Assembly (NCBI GenBank): GCA_959601045.1
Contig: CAUGNZ010000006.1
Location: 15,960 to 79,959, forward strand
Direction of reading: 5' to 3'
Source of the DNA: an uncultured Collinsella sp.
GTDB taxonomy: Bacteria > Actinomycetota > Coriobacteriia > Coriobacteriales > Coriobacteriaceae
DNA: 64,000 nucleotides
Shown one piece after another: positions 48,752 to 56,971 of this stretch; position 1 is the first letter of the stretch; each line of letters starts with the position of its first letter. Made by a program: the position numbers and the translations under genes. The notes beneath the pieces are model-generated. The model had not been told where the DNA came from and searched no databases. It was given only the letters and a program-made list of their open reading frames with translations.

Positions 48752-51634
48752 ATGACGCTACTGTATTTCCTTACCCTGTTTCCGCTGGTACCGGCGCTGG
48801 GCATGCTGCTCGCGCGCGGTGACCGCGCCCGCGATGCGGTGGGGCTCATAGGTTCCGGCATTATTATGGCGGTGACAGTTGTAGTCGCCGTCATGTTTTT
48901 TGGCACGGGTCCGCAGAGCTTTGAGGTTGCCCCCGGCACCTCGCATGTGCTCTCGATCATCAGCTCCGCCATCGACGTGATTCTGTGCGCCGTTATCCTG
49001 TACAACGCGTTCAAATATGGGAACGCGCTCACCACGGTGCTCGGCATAGTCCAGCTGGTGGGCTCGCTCGCCTTTGCAGCCATGACGCTGCCCGCGGCCG
49101 AAGCCGTCACGGCGACGCCGCTCTACCTAGACTACATGAGCGTGATCATGGTCCTCGCCGTCGGCATTGTCGGCAGCCTAATCTGCGTGTATGCCTTGGG
49201 CTACATGAAGGACTTCCAAGCGCACGATGAGCACGAGGCTGCGCTGCGCGGGCAGACCGCGCCCGACCGACGCCCGCAGTTCCTGGCGCTCATGTTCCTG
49301 TTCCTCTCAGCCATGTTCGTCATCGTGACGAGCGACAACCTTGAGTGGCTGTTCTGCGGCTGGGAAATCACTACCGTGTGCTCGTTCCTTATGATTGGCT
49401 ACACGCGCACGCCCGAGGCCATCAAGAACGCCTTCATCCAGATCATCCTCAACATGCTGGGCGGTATCGCGTTTTTGGCCGGACTCATGTATCTGCACGT
49501 CAACGGCATGCCGCTGACCATCTCGGGCATGATCGAGCTTTCCGGCGCCGGAACCGCGCAATCCGCGCTGCTGGTGATGCCGGTCATCCTGTTGTCGCTC
49601 TCCGCACTCACCAAGGCCGCACAGATGCCGTTCCACACTTGGCTGTTGGGCGCCATGGTTGCCCCTACTCCCACGAGCGCCCTGCTGCACTCGTCAACCA
49701 TGGTCAAGGCCGGCGTGTTCCTAATGGTCAAGCTGAGCCCGCTCTATGCCATCTATCCCGTAACCGGCTTTATGGTCACGAGTGTGGGTGCCATCACGTT
49801 TTTGCTCGCTGCCCTCATGGCCATCTCGCAGAGCAACGCCAAGCGCGTGCTCGCGTACTCCACCATTTCCAACTTGGGCCTCATCAGCGCCTGCTTGGGT
49901 GTCGGTGCGCCCGAGGCCGTATGGGCGGCCATCTTCCTGATCCTGTTCCACACGGTGGCCAAGTCGTTGCTGTTCCTGTGCGTGGGCACGGCCGAGCATC
50001 ATATCGGCAGCCGCAATATCGAGGACATGGACGGCATGTTCAGCCGCATGCCTCACCTGACGCGCCTGATGATGCTGGGCATCATGGGCATGTTTGTGGC
50101 GCCGTTTGGCATGCTCGTGTCCAAGTGGGGCGCCCTGGTGGCGTTTGCACAGACCGGCAACGTACTCATGATCATGGTGCTTGCCTTTGGCTCGGCCACG
50201 ACGTTCTTCTTCTGGGGCAAGTGGCTTGCCAAGCTTTCGGGCGTCGACCCCACGGCTCAAAACGTTGAGGTCAATGTCCATAAGACCGAGTGGATGGCGC
50301 TCAACACCATCGCCGCGCTGCTGATTCTGTGCTGCGTGGCGTTCCCGGTTATCTCGAGCGGTCTGGTGTCGCCTTACTTGGCCATGGTGTTTGGCCGTGT
50401 GCCGTACGTTATTGGCAAGGACGCCATGTATCTGATGGTGGTTATCGTGGCGTTTATCGCCGTGGTGCTGCTGACTTCATTCCGCGTGAGCAACAAACCG
50501 CACGTCAACGTATATCTTTCGGGCGTGGGAACCGACAAATATCGCCATTTCCGCGGCTCGATGGGACACGAGGTGAAGGCCGAAAAGCGCAATTGGTACT
50601 CGGAGGACGCCCTTGGCGAGAAGCGTATTAGCCCCGTGGGTAGCGTTGTGTGCTGCAGCATTATCTTGTTTGCGCTGCTGTGTTGCGCGTGGATTGGACC
50701 CGAGAGACTTGCCATGAGCGCGCCCTCGGTGCTGCGCGGCAAGTATTTCGAAGGTTCGGGCGTCGTGGGCATATTTATTGGTACCGTGGTGTTTGCCCTG
50801 CTGGCGCCTTTGGTTGGTGGCCTGATCGACGGCGTTGACCGCAAACTTTCGGCCCGTATGCAGGGCCGCGTGGGCCCGCGCCTGCTCCAGCCTTTCTACG
50901 ACGTTGCCAAGTTGCTGCGCAAAGCCCCTGCCAGCGTAAACACCATGGACGATACCTATATGGCGTGCGCGCTCATCTTTACCGTCGTGGGCGGCGGCAT
51001 CTTTGTGTCGGGCTCTAACACGCTACTGTGCGCTTTTATGGTGACGCTCGCCGCGATCTTTGTGGTGTTGGCGTCCGCCTCGACGCAAAGCCCGTTTGCC
51101 CAGGTTGGCGCCGATCGTGAGTTGCTGCAGGTTATGAGCTACGAGCCCGCCGTTCTGCTGATGAGCGTGGGCCTGTATCTCGCCACCGATAGCTTCGATT
51201 CCATCGCCGTGACCGGGCAGTCGGCGCCCATCATCGTGTACAGTGCGCCCATTTTCCTGGCGCTGCTTGCGGTGCTCACCATCAAGCTGCGCAAGTCGCC
51301 GTTTGACCTTTCGTACTCGCATCACGCGCATCAGGAGATTGTCCAGGGCGTCGCCACCGAGATGAGCGGCGGCACGCTGGCCAAGATGACCCTTATGCAC
51401 TGGTGCGAGACCGTGCTGTTTTTGATGTGGGTGGGCATGTTCTTTGTTTGGGACAACCCGGTGAGCTGGGTCGTAGCCCTGGTCGTGATGGCCGCGACGT
51501 ATTTTGTCGAGGTGCTGATCGACAACACCTTCGCACGCAGCACCTGGCGCAGCTGCTTTAAGCTCGGCTGGGGCGTGGCGCTGGTGTTTGGCCTGCTCAA
51601 CCTTATGCCCATCCTCGTCGACGTGTTTATTTAG
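48752..51634 (+). CDS. Fused membrane subunits of an Ech-type hydrogenase (EchA-like plus EchB-like)
   Basis: 960 residues with very many helices. Residues about 1-640 are an ion-translocating antiporter-like subunit (NuoL/HycC/EchA): NAFIQIILNMLGGIAFLAGL, MPFHTWLLGAMVAPTPTSALLHSSTMVKAGVFLMVKL and SNAKRVLAYSTISNLGLI. Residues about 670-960 are a NuoH/HycD/EchB subunit: LIDGVDRKLSARMQGRVGP (from about 691) and ADRELLQVMSYEP. These are normally two proteins; here one uninterrupted frame spans both with no stop or internal frame change. ATG 48752 follows GGGGGAG. First gene of a five-gene operon in EchA-B-C-D-E-F order. Confidence 0.92.
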   Translation: MTLLYFLTLFPLVPALGMLLARGDRARDAVGLIGSGIIMAVTVVVAVMFFGTGPQSFEVAPGTSHVLSIISSAIDVILCAVILYNAFKYGNALTTVLGIVQLVGSLAFAAMTLPAAEAVTATPLYLDYMSVIMVLAVGIVGSLICVYALGYMKDFQAHDEHEAALRGQTAPDRRPQFLALMFLFLSAMFVIVTSDNLEWLFCGWEITTVCSFLMIGYTRTPEAIKNAFIQIILNMLGGIAFLAGLMYLHVNGMPLTISGMIELSGAGTAQSALLVMPVILLSLSALTKAAQMPFHTWLLGAMVAPTPTSALLHSSTMVKAGVFLMVKLSPLYAIYPVTGFMVTSVGAITFLLAALMAISQSNAKRVLAYSTISNLGLISACLGVGAPEAVWAAIFLILFHTVAKSLLFLCVGTAEHHIGSRNIEDMDGMFSRMPHLTRLMMLGIMGMFVAPFGMLVSKWGALVAFAQTGNVLMIMVLAFGSATTFFFWGKWLAKLSGVDPTAQNVEVNVHKTEWMALNTIAALLILCCVAFPVISSGLVSPYLAMVFGRVPYVIGKDAMYLMVVIVAFIAVVLLTSFRVSNKPHVNVYLSGVGTDKYRHFRGSMGHEVKAEKRNWYSEDALGEKRISPVGSVVCCSIILFALLCCAWIGPERLAMSAPSVLRGKYFEGSGVVGIFIGTVVFALLAPLVGGLIDGVDRKLSARMQGRVGPRLLQPFYDVAKLLRKAPASVNTMDDTYMACALIFTVVGGGIFVSGSNTLLCAFMVTLAAIFVVLASASTQSPFAQVGADRELLQVMSYEPAVLLMSVGLYLATDSFDSIAVTGQSAPIIVYSAPIFLALLAVLTIKLRKSPFDLSYSHHAHQEIVQGVATEMSGGTLAKMTLMHWCETVLFLMWVGMFFVWDNPVSWVVALVVMAATYFVEVLIDNTFARSTWRSCFKLGWGVALVFGLLNLMPILVDVFI

Positions 51635-51646
51635 GAGGCGGCATCC

Positions 51647-52240
51647 ATGGATCATAAAATGTCGCGCTCGCCGTGGGTTATTCATTACGACGGCTCGAGC
51701 TGCAACGGATGCGATATCGAGGTGCTGGCCTCGCTCACGCCGCTGTTCGATGCGGAGCGCTTTGGCGTGGTCAATACCGGCAACCCCAAGCATGCGGACA
51801 TCTTTTTGGTGACGGGCTCGGTCAACGCTCAGAACTTGCCTGTCGTGCGCCAGATTTACAACCAGATGCTCGAGCCCAAGTGCGTGGTGGCCTGCGGCAT
51901 CTGCGCGTGTTCGGGCGGCGTGTTCCGCGATGCCTATAACGTGATCGGCGGCGTGGACCGCGCGATTCCCGTGGACGTGTACGCGCCCGGATGCGCCATT
52001 CGCCCCGAGACCGTGATCGATGCCATCGTGGAGGCGTGCGGCATCCTGGACCAGAAGGAGGCCGTGATGCGCGCCGGCGGCGACCCGCTTACCGTGGGCG
52101 GCGCCGCAACCTGGGACGGTGGCGTTGAGCTGGGCGAGGACGGGTTTGTGGCTGCGGCTGAGGCCGGCGACGTGCCCGCCGCTGGCGACGCATCTGCTGG
52201 GACGCTCGCCGCGTCCGTCGCTGCAAAGGAGGCCGAGTAA
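51647..52240 (+). CDS. [NiFe]-hydrogenase small subunit, group 4 (EchC/NuoB-like)
   Basis: 197 residues. The [4Fe-4S] ligands are Cys19 and Cys22 in SSCNGCDIEVLASL, a cysteine in VACGICACSGGVF, and the one in YAPGCAIRPE. This single proximal cluster passes electrons between ferredoxin subunit and active site. Residues beyond about 145 form an Ala/Gly/Glu-rich tail not found in typical EchC. ATG 51647 has AGGAGG upstream. Its stop overlaps the next start (TAATG). Confidence 0.93.
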   Translation: MDHKMSRSPWVIHYDGSSCNGCDIEVLASLTPLFDAERFGVVNTGNPKHADIFLVTGSVNAQNLPVVRQIYNQMLEPKCVVACGICACSGGVFRDAYNVIGGVDRAIPVDVYAPGCAIRPETVIDAIVEACGILDQKEAVMRAGGDPLTVGGAATWDGGVELGEDGFVAAAEAGDVPAAGDASAGTLAASVAAKEAE

Positions 52241-52956
52241 TGCAAAAGGCTATCTATACCACCGTCGGGATCGACGAGCTCCTGTCGCATGTCCAGACGC
52301 TCAAGGGCGCCGGTGCCCGCTTTGTGCAAATGCACGCCGAGCGCAACGTCGACGACGGCTCGTATCGCTTGGTCTATACGTTTATCAACGTTCGCTCTGC
52401 TCAGGAGCATATTGCGCAGGATGGCAGCTATCCAATCGAGAACCTGGTGGTTGAGGGAATTGATCGGTACCAGGAGATTCCGTCCATCAGCTCGTACTAT
52501 CCGGCGATATTCCCGTTTGAAAACGAAGTGCACGACCTATTCGGTCTTGCCATCACCGATATGCAGATCGACTTTAAGGGCTTTTTCTACCAGGTCTCGA
52601 CTGCCGAGCCCATGAGCGTTATCACGCCCGAGGTGAAGGCTGCGCGCGAGAAGGCCATGAAAGTCCGCGCGGCTGCCGAGGCCAAGGCGCGCAAGGCCGC
52701 GGCCGAGAAGGCCGCCGCTGCTGCGGCTGCTGCAGGGGAGGGCGCTGCCAGCGCCGGCGATGCCGCGGGCGCCGCTGCTCAGCCCGCTGCGGCTGCCGGC
52801 TCCGATGCTCAGCACGATGAAGCTGCCGCCAAGGCCGCGCTCAAGGCTGCCGAGATGGAGGCAAAGCTCGCCGCCATGGATCCCGAGAAAGCGGCCAAGG
52901 TCCGCGCGGCGCTTGCCGCCAAGGCCGCCCGCGACAAGCAGAAAAAGGAGGCGTAA
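52240..52956 (+). CDS. Hydrogenase NuoC/EchD-like subunit with Ala-rich tail
   Basis: 238 residues. The first 125 residues fit the 30-kDa (NuoC) family: YRLVYTFINVRSAQEHIAQDG and SSYYPAIFPFENEVHDLFGLAI, the latter being its signature. Residues about 126-238 are almost purely Ala, Lys and Glu, predicted long helix or coiled coil of unknown role. Free-standing rather than fused to the large subunit, as in Ech complexes. Confidence 0.9.
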   Translation: MQKAIYTTVGIDELLSHVQTLKGAGARFVQMHAERNVDDGSYRLVYTFINVRSAQEHIAQDGSYPIENLVVEGIDRYQEIPSISSYYPAIFPFENEVHDLFGLAITDMQIDFKGFFYQVSTAEPMSVITPEVKAAREKAMKVRAAAEAKARKAAAEKAAAAAAAAGEGAASAGDAAGAAAQPAAAAGSDAQHDEAAAKAALKAAEMEAKLAAMDPEKAAKVRAALAAKAARDKQKKEA

Positions 52957-52961
52957 AGTCC

Positions 52962-54050
52962 ATGGCACATCGCTCCGTTATTCCGTTTGGCCCGCAGCAC
53001 CCGGTGCTGCCCGAGCCGCTTCATCTGGACCTGGTGATCGAGGACGACCGCGTCATCGAGGCAATTCCGCAGATCGGCTTTGTGCACCGCGGACTCGAGA
53101 AGCTCACCGAAAAGCGCGACATGCACCAGTTTGGCTACATCGCCGAGCGCATCTGCGGCATCTGCGCCGTGGGCCACAGCTATGGCTATGCCAGCGCCTG
53201 CGAGCGTATGCTCGACATCGAGGTGCCCGGCCGCGTGCAGTATATCCGCACCATTCTGCATGAGCTTTCGCGTATTCACTCGCACCTGCTGTGGCTGGGC
53301 CTGCTCGCCGATGCCTTTGGCTTCGAGGCGTTGTTCTATCGTTCGTGGACGCTGCGCGAGCAGATTCTCAAGATCTTTGAGAGCACGTGCGGTGGTCGCG
53401 TGATTCTGTCGATCAACGAGATCGGCGGCCTTAAGCACGACATTGAGGACTCCGAGCTGGCCGGCATTGTCCAGACGCTCGACGCCATGCGCCCCGACTA
53501 CGAGGCCCTGGTGCATACGTTTTTGGACGACGACAGCTGTGGCGAGCGTCTGCATGGCGTGGGCGTGATCAGCAAGAAAGACGCGCTGGAGCTTTCGATG
53601 GTCGGTCCGTTTGGGCGCGCCTCGGGCGTGGATTACGACGTGCGCATGTTTGGCGACGGCGCCTATGCGGATCTGGCCGCGTTTGAGCCCATCGTGGCGA
53701 CCGACGGCGACTGCTATGCCCGCTGCCAGGTGCGTTGCGCCGAGGTCACGCAGGCCATGGATATCATCAAGGAGCTTGCCGGTAAGATTCCACACGACGG
53801 CATCGGCGGGCGCACCAAGCTTACGCCGGCCGACGGCGCGCGCGGCGAGGTTGTGATTGAACAGCCGCGCGGCGAGGCGTACTACTATGTACGCGGCAAC
53901 GGCACCAAGAACCTGGACCGTTTCCGCGTGCGAACGCCGACGTCGCAAAACCTGGCGGGTCTGACACATGCGCTGCAGGGCGTGCTCCTTGCCAACGTGC
54001 CCATGATTATCCTGACCATCGACCCCTGCATTAGCTGCACGGAAAGGTAG
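52962..54050 (+). CDS. [NiFe]-hydrogenase large subunit, group 4 (EchE-like)
   Basis: 362 residues. Both nickel-binding pairs are intact: Cys65 and Cys68 in ERICGICAVGHS, and Cys356 and Cys359 in DPCISC. Complex I NuoD lacks these, so this is a true hydrogenase. IPFGPQHPVLPEP and QIGFVHRGLEKL begin the fold. The protein ends three residues after the last Cys, so it has no C-terminal extension to be removed by an endopeptidase, as known for CooH/Ech-type enzymes. No hyp maturation genes are in this window. ATG 52962 follows AAGGAGG. Confidence 0.95.
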   Translation: MAHRSVIPFGPQHPVLPEPLHLDLVIEDDRVIEAIPQIGFVHRGLEKLTEKRDMHQFGYIAERICGICAVGHSYGYASACERMLDIEVPGRVQYIRTILHELSRIHSHLLWLGLLADAFGFEALFYRSWTLREQILKIFESTCGGRVILSINEIGGLKHDIEDSELAGIVQTLDAMRPDYEALVHTFLDDDSCGERLHGVGVISKKDALELSMVGPFGRASGVDYDVRMFGDGAYADLAAFEPIVATDGDCYARCQVRCAEVTQAMDIIKELAGKIPHDGIGGRTKLTPADGARGEVVIEQPRGEAYYYVRGNGTKNLDRFRVRTPTSQNLAGLTHALQGVLLANVPMIILTIDPCISCTER

Positions 54051-54057
54051 GCGCGGC

Positions 54058-54399
54058 ATGAGTTTGCTGACATTTGCCAAGACGGCCTTGGGCTCTATGG
54101 TCAAGCAGCCGGTTACGGTGTGCTATCCGCAGGAGGGGCTGACGGCACCAGAGCGCCTGCGCGGACATATCGTTAATGACATGGATGTGTGCATCTGCTG
54201 CGGCATGTGCGCGCGTCGCTGCCCGGCGGGCGCGCTCGCGGTCGATCGCAAGGGCGGTACCTGGTTGATTGACCCGTACGCCTGCGTGGTGTGCGGCGAG
54301 TGCATCGAAAGCTGCCCCAAGCACTGCCTGACTATGGACACCGCCCGTACTCCGGTTGCGGCGGATAAGACTCCCACGGTAGAAACCAAGCCGGAGTAG
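54058..54399 (+). CDS. Hydrogenase polyferredoxin subunit (EchF/NuoI-like)
   Basis: 113 residues with two [4Fe-4S] motifs: CICCGMCARRCP and CVVCGECIESCP. An N-terminal amphipathic segment could attach it to the membrane arm. It would accept electrons from soluble ferredoxin. Starts 7 bp after the large subunit; last gene of the operon. Confidence 0.93.
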   Translation: MSLLTFAKTALGSMVKQPVTVCYPQEGLTAPERLRGHIVNDMDVCICCGMCARRCPAGALAVDRKGGTWLIDPYACVVCGECIESCPKHCLTMDTARTPVAADKTPTVETKPE

Positions 54400-54431
54400 C
54401 GCTGGAATGGGGCTGGTATAGCGCTGGAATA

Positions 54432-54465
54432 GGGGCCGGCGGGGCAAAAATGCCCCGCCGGCCCC
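54432..54465. terminator. 15-bp perfect GC stem after the hydrogenase operon
   Basis: GGGGCCGGCGGGGCA (54432-54446) and its exact complement (54451-54465) around AAAA. No T-run follows, so it may be a factor-assisted terminator or a 3-prime stabiliser. Confidence 0.6.
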
Positions 54466-54523
54466 GCGCGTGAACGCGTGTGCGGGCCGCCACGCGACCC
54501 GTCCAGCCCGAAAATGACCCGTC

Positions 54524-54685
54524 TGCCATGAAATGGGCCCATCTACTACGTTTAAGCCGCTACCCTCAACCATGGCAAGTAATGCGAAATAAAAACCGCA
54601 GGTAGAACGCCTGCGATTTTTCATGAAAAGCGGGTATGGTCGGGGATATTGAGTCGAACGTAGTAGATGGGCCGATTTCGTGGCG
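54524..54685. repeat. Palindromic element B2 (inverted relative to B1)
   Basis: The arms share GGGCCCATCTACTACGTTT (54536-54554) with AACGTAGTAGATGGGCC (54657-54673). The core AAAAACCGCAGG (54592-54603) and CCTGCGATTTTT (54610-54621) is a terminator-like stem. Its reverse complement aligns with B1 along the whole element. Confidence 0.85.
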
Positions 54686-54776
54686 GGCGCTGTCAGCCGG
54701 TTTCCGCGGGTGGAGGAAAATGGATCATTTTGGTCCCGCGAGGCTTGCGGAGGCACTCGTGCAGGGCCGCCCGAAC

Positions 54777-54928
54777 AAAACTATGCCGGTTTACTACGAT
54801 GAATTCGACATTCCCGACCATGACTGCATTTTTCTAAATAATGCAAGCGTTCTACCTGCGGTTTTGTAAGCGCGCAATTTGCCGTGGTCGAAGGCGGGCG
54901 ATTCATCGTAGTAATCCGGCATAGTTTT
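54777..54928. repeat. Palindromic element A2
   Basis: The 28-bp arms 54777-54804 and 54901-54928 are complementary at 27 positions. They share AAAACTATGCCGG with A1 but then differ (TTACTACGATGAAT rather than TTTACGGGGC), each arm pair keeping its own complementarity. The centre carries GTTCTACCTGCGGTTTT, the core also seen in A1 and B1. Confidence 0.85.
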
Positions 54929-54989
54929 GAAATGGCATTAAATCGGTGGCAGCCATTTTACTTTGCCGGGGTGGTCGGTTGTTGGGTAA

Positions 54990-55619
54990 TTACCCTCGCA
55001 GGTAGGCGATGGCGATCTGCGTGCGGTTGCGCAGGCCCATTTTGGCTAGGATCGAGCTAATGTGGTTGCGCACGGTGCCTTCGCCCATATAGGCGGTGGC
55101 AGCGATCTCCTTGTTATCGAGGCCGCGGGCGATGAGCTCGGCGACTTCGAACTCGCGGTCGGTCAGGCTGGCAAAGGCTGCGGGCCGGCGGGGCGTGCCC
55201 GTCTTGTCGCCCATCCCGTCAAAGTCAACATCTTCGATCGCCTTGCCCTCGAGCACGCGTTTGCCATCCATGACCTGCGCCAACGCCGGAGGAATGGCGG
55301 CGACATCGGTTTTAATCAGGTAGCCGCGGGCGCCCAGTTTGAGCGCCGACACAATGTACTCGTCATCCGAGAATGTCGTCAGGAACACCACGAGCGCCGC
55401 AGGATCGCGCTCGAGGATCTCGCGCGCCGCCGATAGGCCGTCTCGTCCCGGCATCTGAATGTCGAGCAGCGTGATGTCGGGCGAGTGCTCAGCGTAGAGC
55501 GCCACTGCGTCGTTGCCGTTGGCACCGGTGCCCACCACCTCGATCTGCGGCTGGGCGCCCAGGATAATCTTGAGCGAATCGACCACTAGGCGGTCGTCGT
55601 CGACAACGATGAGCCTCAT
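54990..55619 (-). CDS. NarL/FixJ-family response regulator
   Basis: 209 residues. Receiver domain with phosphoacceptor Asp53 in ITLLDIQMPG and acidic pocket VVDDD at the N-terminus; C-terminal LuxR-type HTH: LTDREFEVAELIARGLDNKEIAATAYMGEGTVRNHISSILAKMGLRNRTQI. Its ATG overlaps the kinase stop (ATGA), so the two are co-translated. Likely controls the adjoining ABC-2 exporter operon, which is divergent. Confidence 0.94.
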   Translation of the reverse strand: MRLIVVDDDRLVVDSLKIILGAQPQIEVVGTGANGNDAVALYAEHSPDITLLDIQMPGRDGLSAAREILERDPAALVVFLTTFSDDEYIVSALKLGARGYLIKTDVAAIPPALAQVMDGKRVLEGKAIEDVDFDGMGDKTGTPRRPAAFASLTDREFEVAELIARGLDNKEIAATAYMGEGTVRNHISSILAKMGLRNRTQIAIAYLRG

Positions 55620-56761
55620 CGGGCCTCATCTCCTTGCTGTTTGGGGACGGTGGCAAACACGCGCCAGCCGCCGACGCCGGCGCGCGGGCCGGCGGTGAAG
55701 GTGCCGCCAAGCGCCTCGACGCGCTCGCGCATGGAGCCGAGCCCCATGCCCTCGGCGGCGCCGCGACCGCCCGTCTGGGTCCCGCCCATGCCATCGTCGG
55801 TAACGATGAGCTGGTAAAACGATGGATGCTCCATGCATCGCACAGCAACGTTTTGCGCGCGGGCGTGGCGCATGGTGTTGGATAGCGCCTCGCGCAGGAC
55901 CGCCGCAAAGCAGTTGGCGACGTTTGCGGGCGCATGTTCGGTCATAACTTCAAGCTCAATCTGCGGGCCGCCGTCCGAGCGTGCGCCTTCAACAATGCGT
56001 TCGAGCTGCACGGAAAGATCGACGGCGTTGTCGTTGAGCGCGTGGACGCTGGTGCGCACAAGCTGGAGCGCCTCGTCAACGGTGTGCTTGACGTCGGCGA
56101 AATCGGCGGCGACGCCGGGTTCATCGGCGTGGACTATGCACAGGGCCTCGGTCTGCAGCGAGGTACGCGTGAGCTGGTGCCCGACGTTATCGTGGATCTC
56201 GCGCGCGATGCGGGCGCGTTCGGCGAGCGTCGCGAGCTCGACTTCGTAGTCCTGGCGATCGGCAAGATCGCGGTTGCGCGCTTCGAGCGCGAGGGCTCGT
56301 TCCTGCAGCTCGTCGCGGGTGCGGCGCATGCGCTGCTGCTCGCGTTCCAACTGGGCGGTGCGCAGCGATAGCAAGGTAGCGGCAACCGAAAGGATGGCAG
56401 TCAGCAGGAGCGTTCGGGCGGTGAGCGCGTCGGTGCGAAGGTCCGCGACAAGCGCAAAGACAAAGGTGGCGCCAATGCCCAGCGCGGCCCAGGCGTGCTC
56501 ACGGCGCACCCGCCGCGCGATGTCATAGAGGGCGAGAGGCGCAAACGGCACAAACGGCGGCACGAAGACAGCCGCGATGATGTAAGCGCAGCTCGCGGTC
56601 TCGCTCGCGCGCCGGGCGCTTTTCCCCTGCGCGAGCTCAGCCAGCGAGGTGGCAATAACGCCAAGGCAAAACGCCGCGACCAGGCGAGCGTCCACAGCAA
56701 GGCCCAGAGCGGCTGCGATACAGCACGCCAGCACAATCGATTTGTCGAAAAGCCTGTTCAT
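55616..56761 (-). CDS. Sensor histidine kinase, HisKA_3 (NarX/DesK) class
   Basis: 381 residues. Five or six N-terminal helices (to about 155), then a coiled stretch (REQQRMRRTRDELQERALALEARNRDLADRQ), then AREIHDNVGHQLTRTSLQTEAL with the phosphorylated His, and a C-terminal HATPase: LREALSNTMRHARAQ and DDGMGG, GLGSMRERVEALGG. ATG 56761 begins just before the first helix; a longer frame to 56896 is less likely. Confidence 0.9.
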   Translation of the reverse strand: MNRLFDKSIVLACCIAAALGLAVDARLVAAFCLGVIATSLAELAQGKSARRASETASCAYIIAAVFVPPFVPFAPLALYDIARRVRREHAWAALGIGATFVFALVADLRTDALTARTLLLTAILSVAATLLSLRTAQLEREQQRMRRTRDELQERALALEARNRDLADRQDYEVELATLAERARIAREIHDNVGHQLTRTSLQTEALCIVHADEPGVAADFADVKHTVDEALQLVRTSVHALNDNAVDLSVQLERIVEGARSDGGPQIELEVMTEHAPANVANCFAAVLREALSNTMRHARAQNVAVRCMEHPSFYQLIVTDDGMGGTQTGGRGAAEGMGLGSMRERVEALGGTFTAGPRAGVGGWRVFATVPKQQGDEAR

Positions 56762-56971
56762 ACGGGTATTGTACGCGAAGCCGCGCGTGGTGGAGGGGCC
56801 GCCCGGGGCAACCGTGACATTCCTCCCGCGCGGCAAATCGGCGTCGATCGCTCGCGCGAGCGGGGGTTTCGCCTCCGCCCCCCTCACTCGTGACAAAGCT
56901 CACTGGTGCGCGCCGCCCGCTCCTGCGATGATGAAATCGTACCGGGCCACGACCAACAGAAGGGCCGCCTC

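Larger units (their letters stand above)
54400..54989. other. Gap filled by hairpin and paired palindromic elements B2 and A2
   Basis: 590 bp between the hydrogenase operon and the response regulator gene (convergent). It holds a direct repeat TAGCGCTGGAAT near the operon end, the stem at 54432-54465, element B2 (54524-54685), a spacer with GGAAAATGGATCATTTTGG (about 54715-54733), and element A2 (54777-54928). No gene is supported. Confidence 0.7.

Noticed and set aside
48752..51634. Complex I (respiratory NADH dehydrogenase) operon
   Set aside because: The large subunit keeps all four nickel cysteines and the operon lacks NuoE/F/G and NuoA/J/K, so it is an Ech-type hydrogenase.
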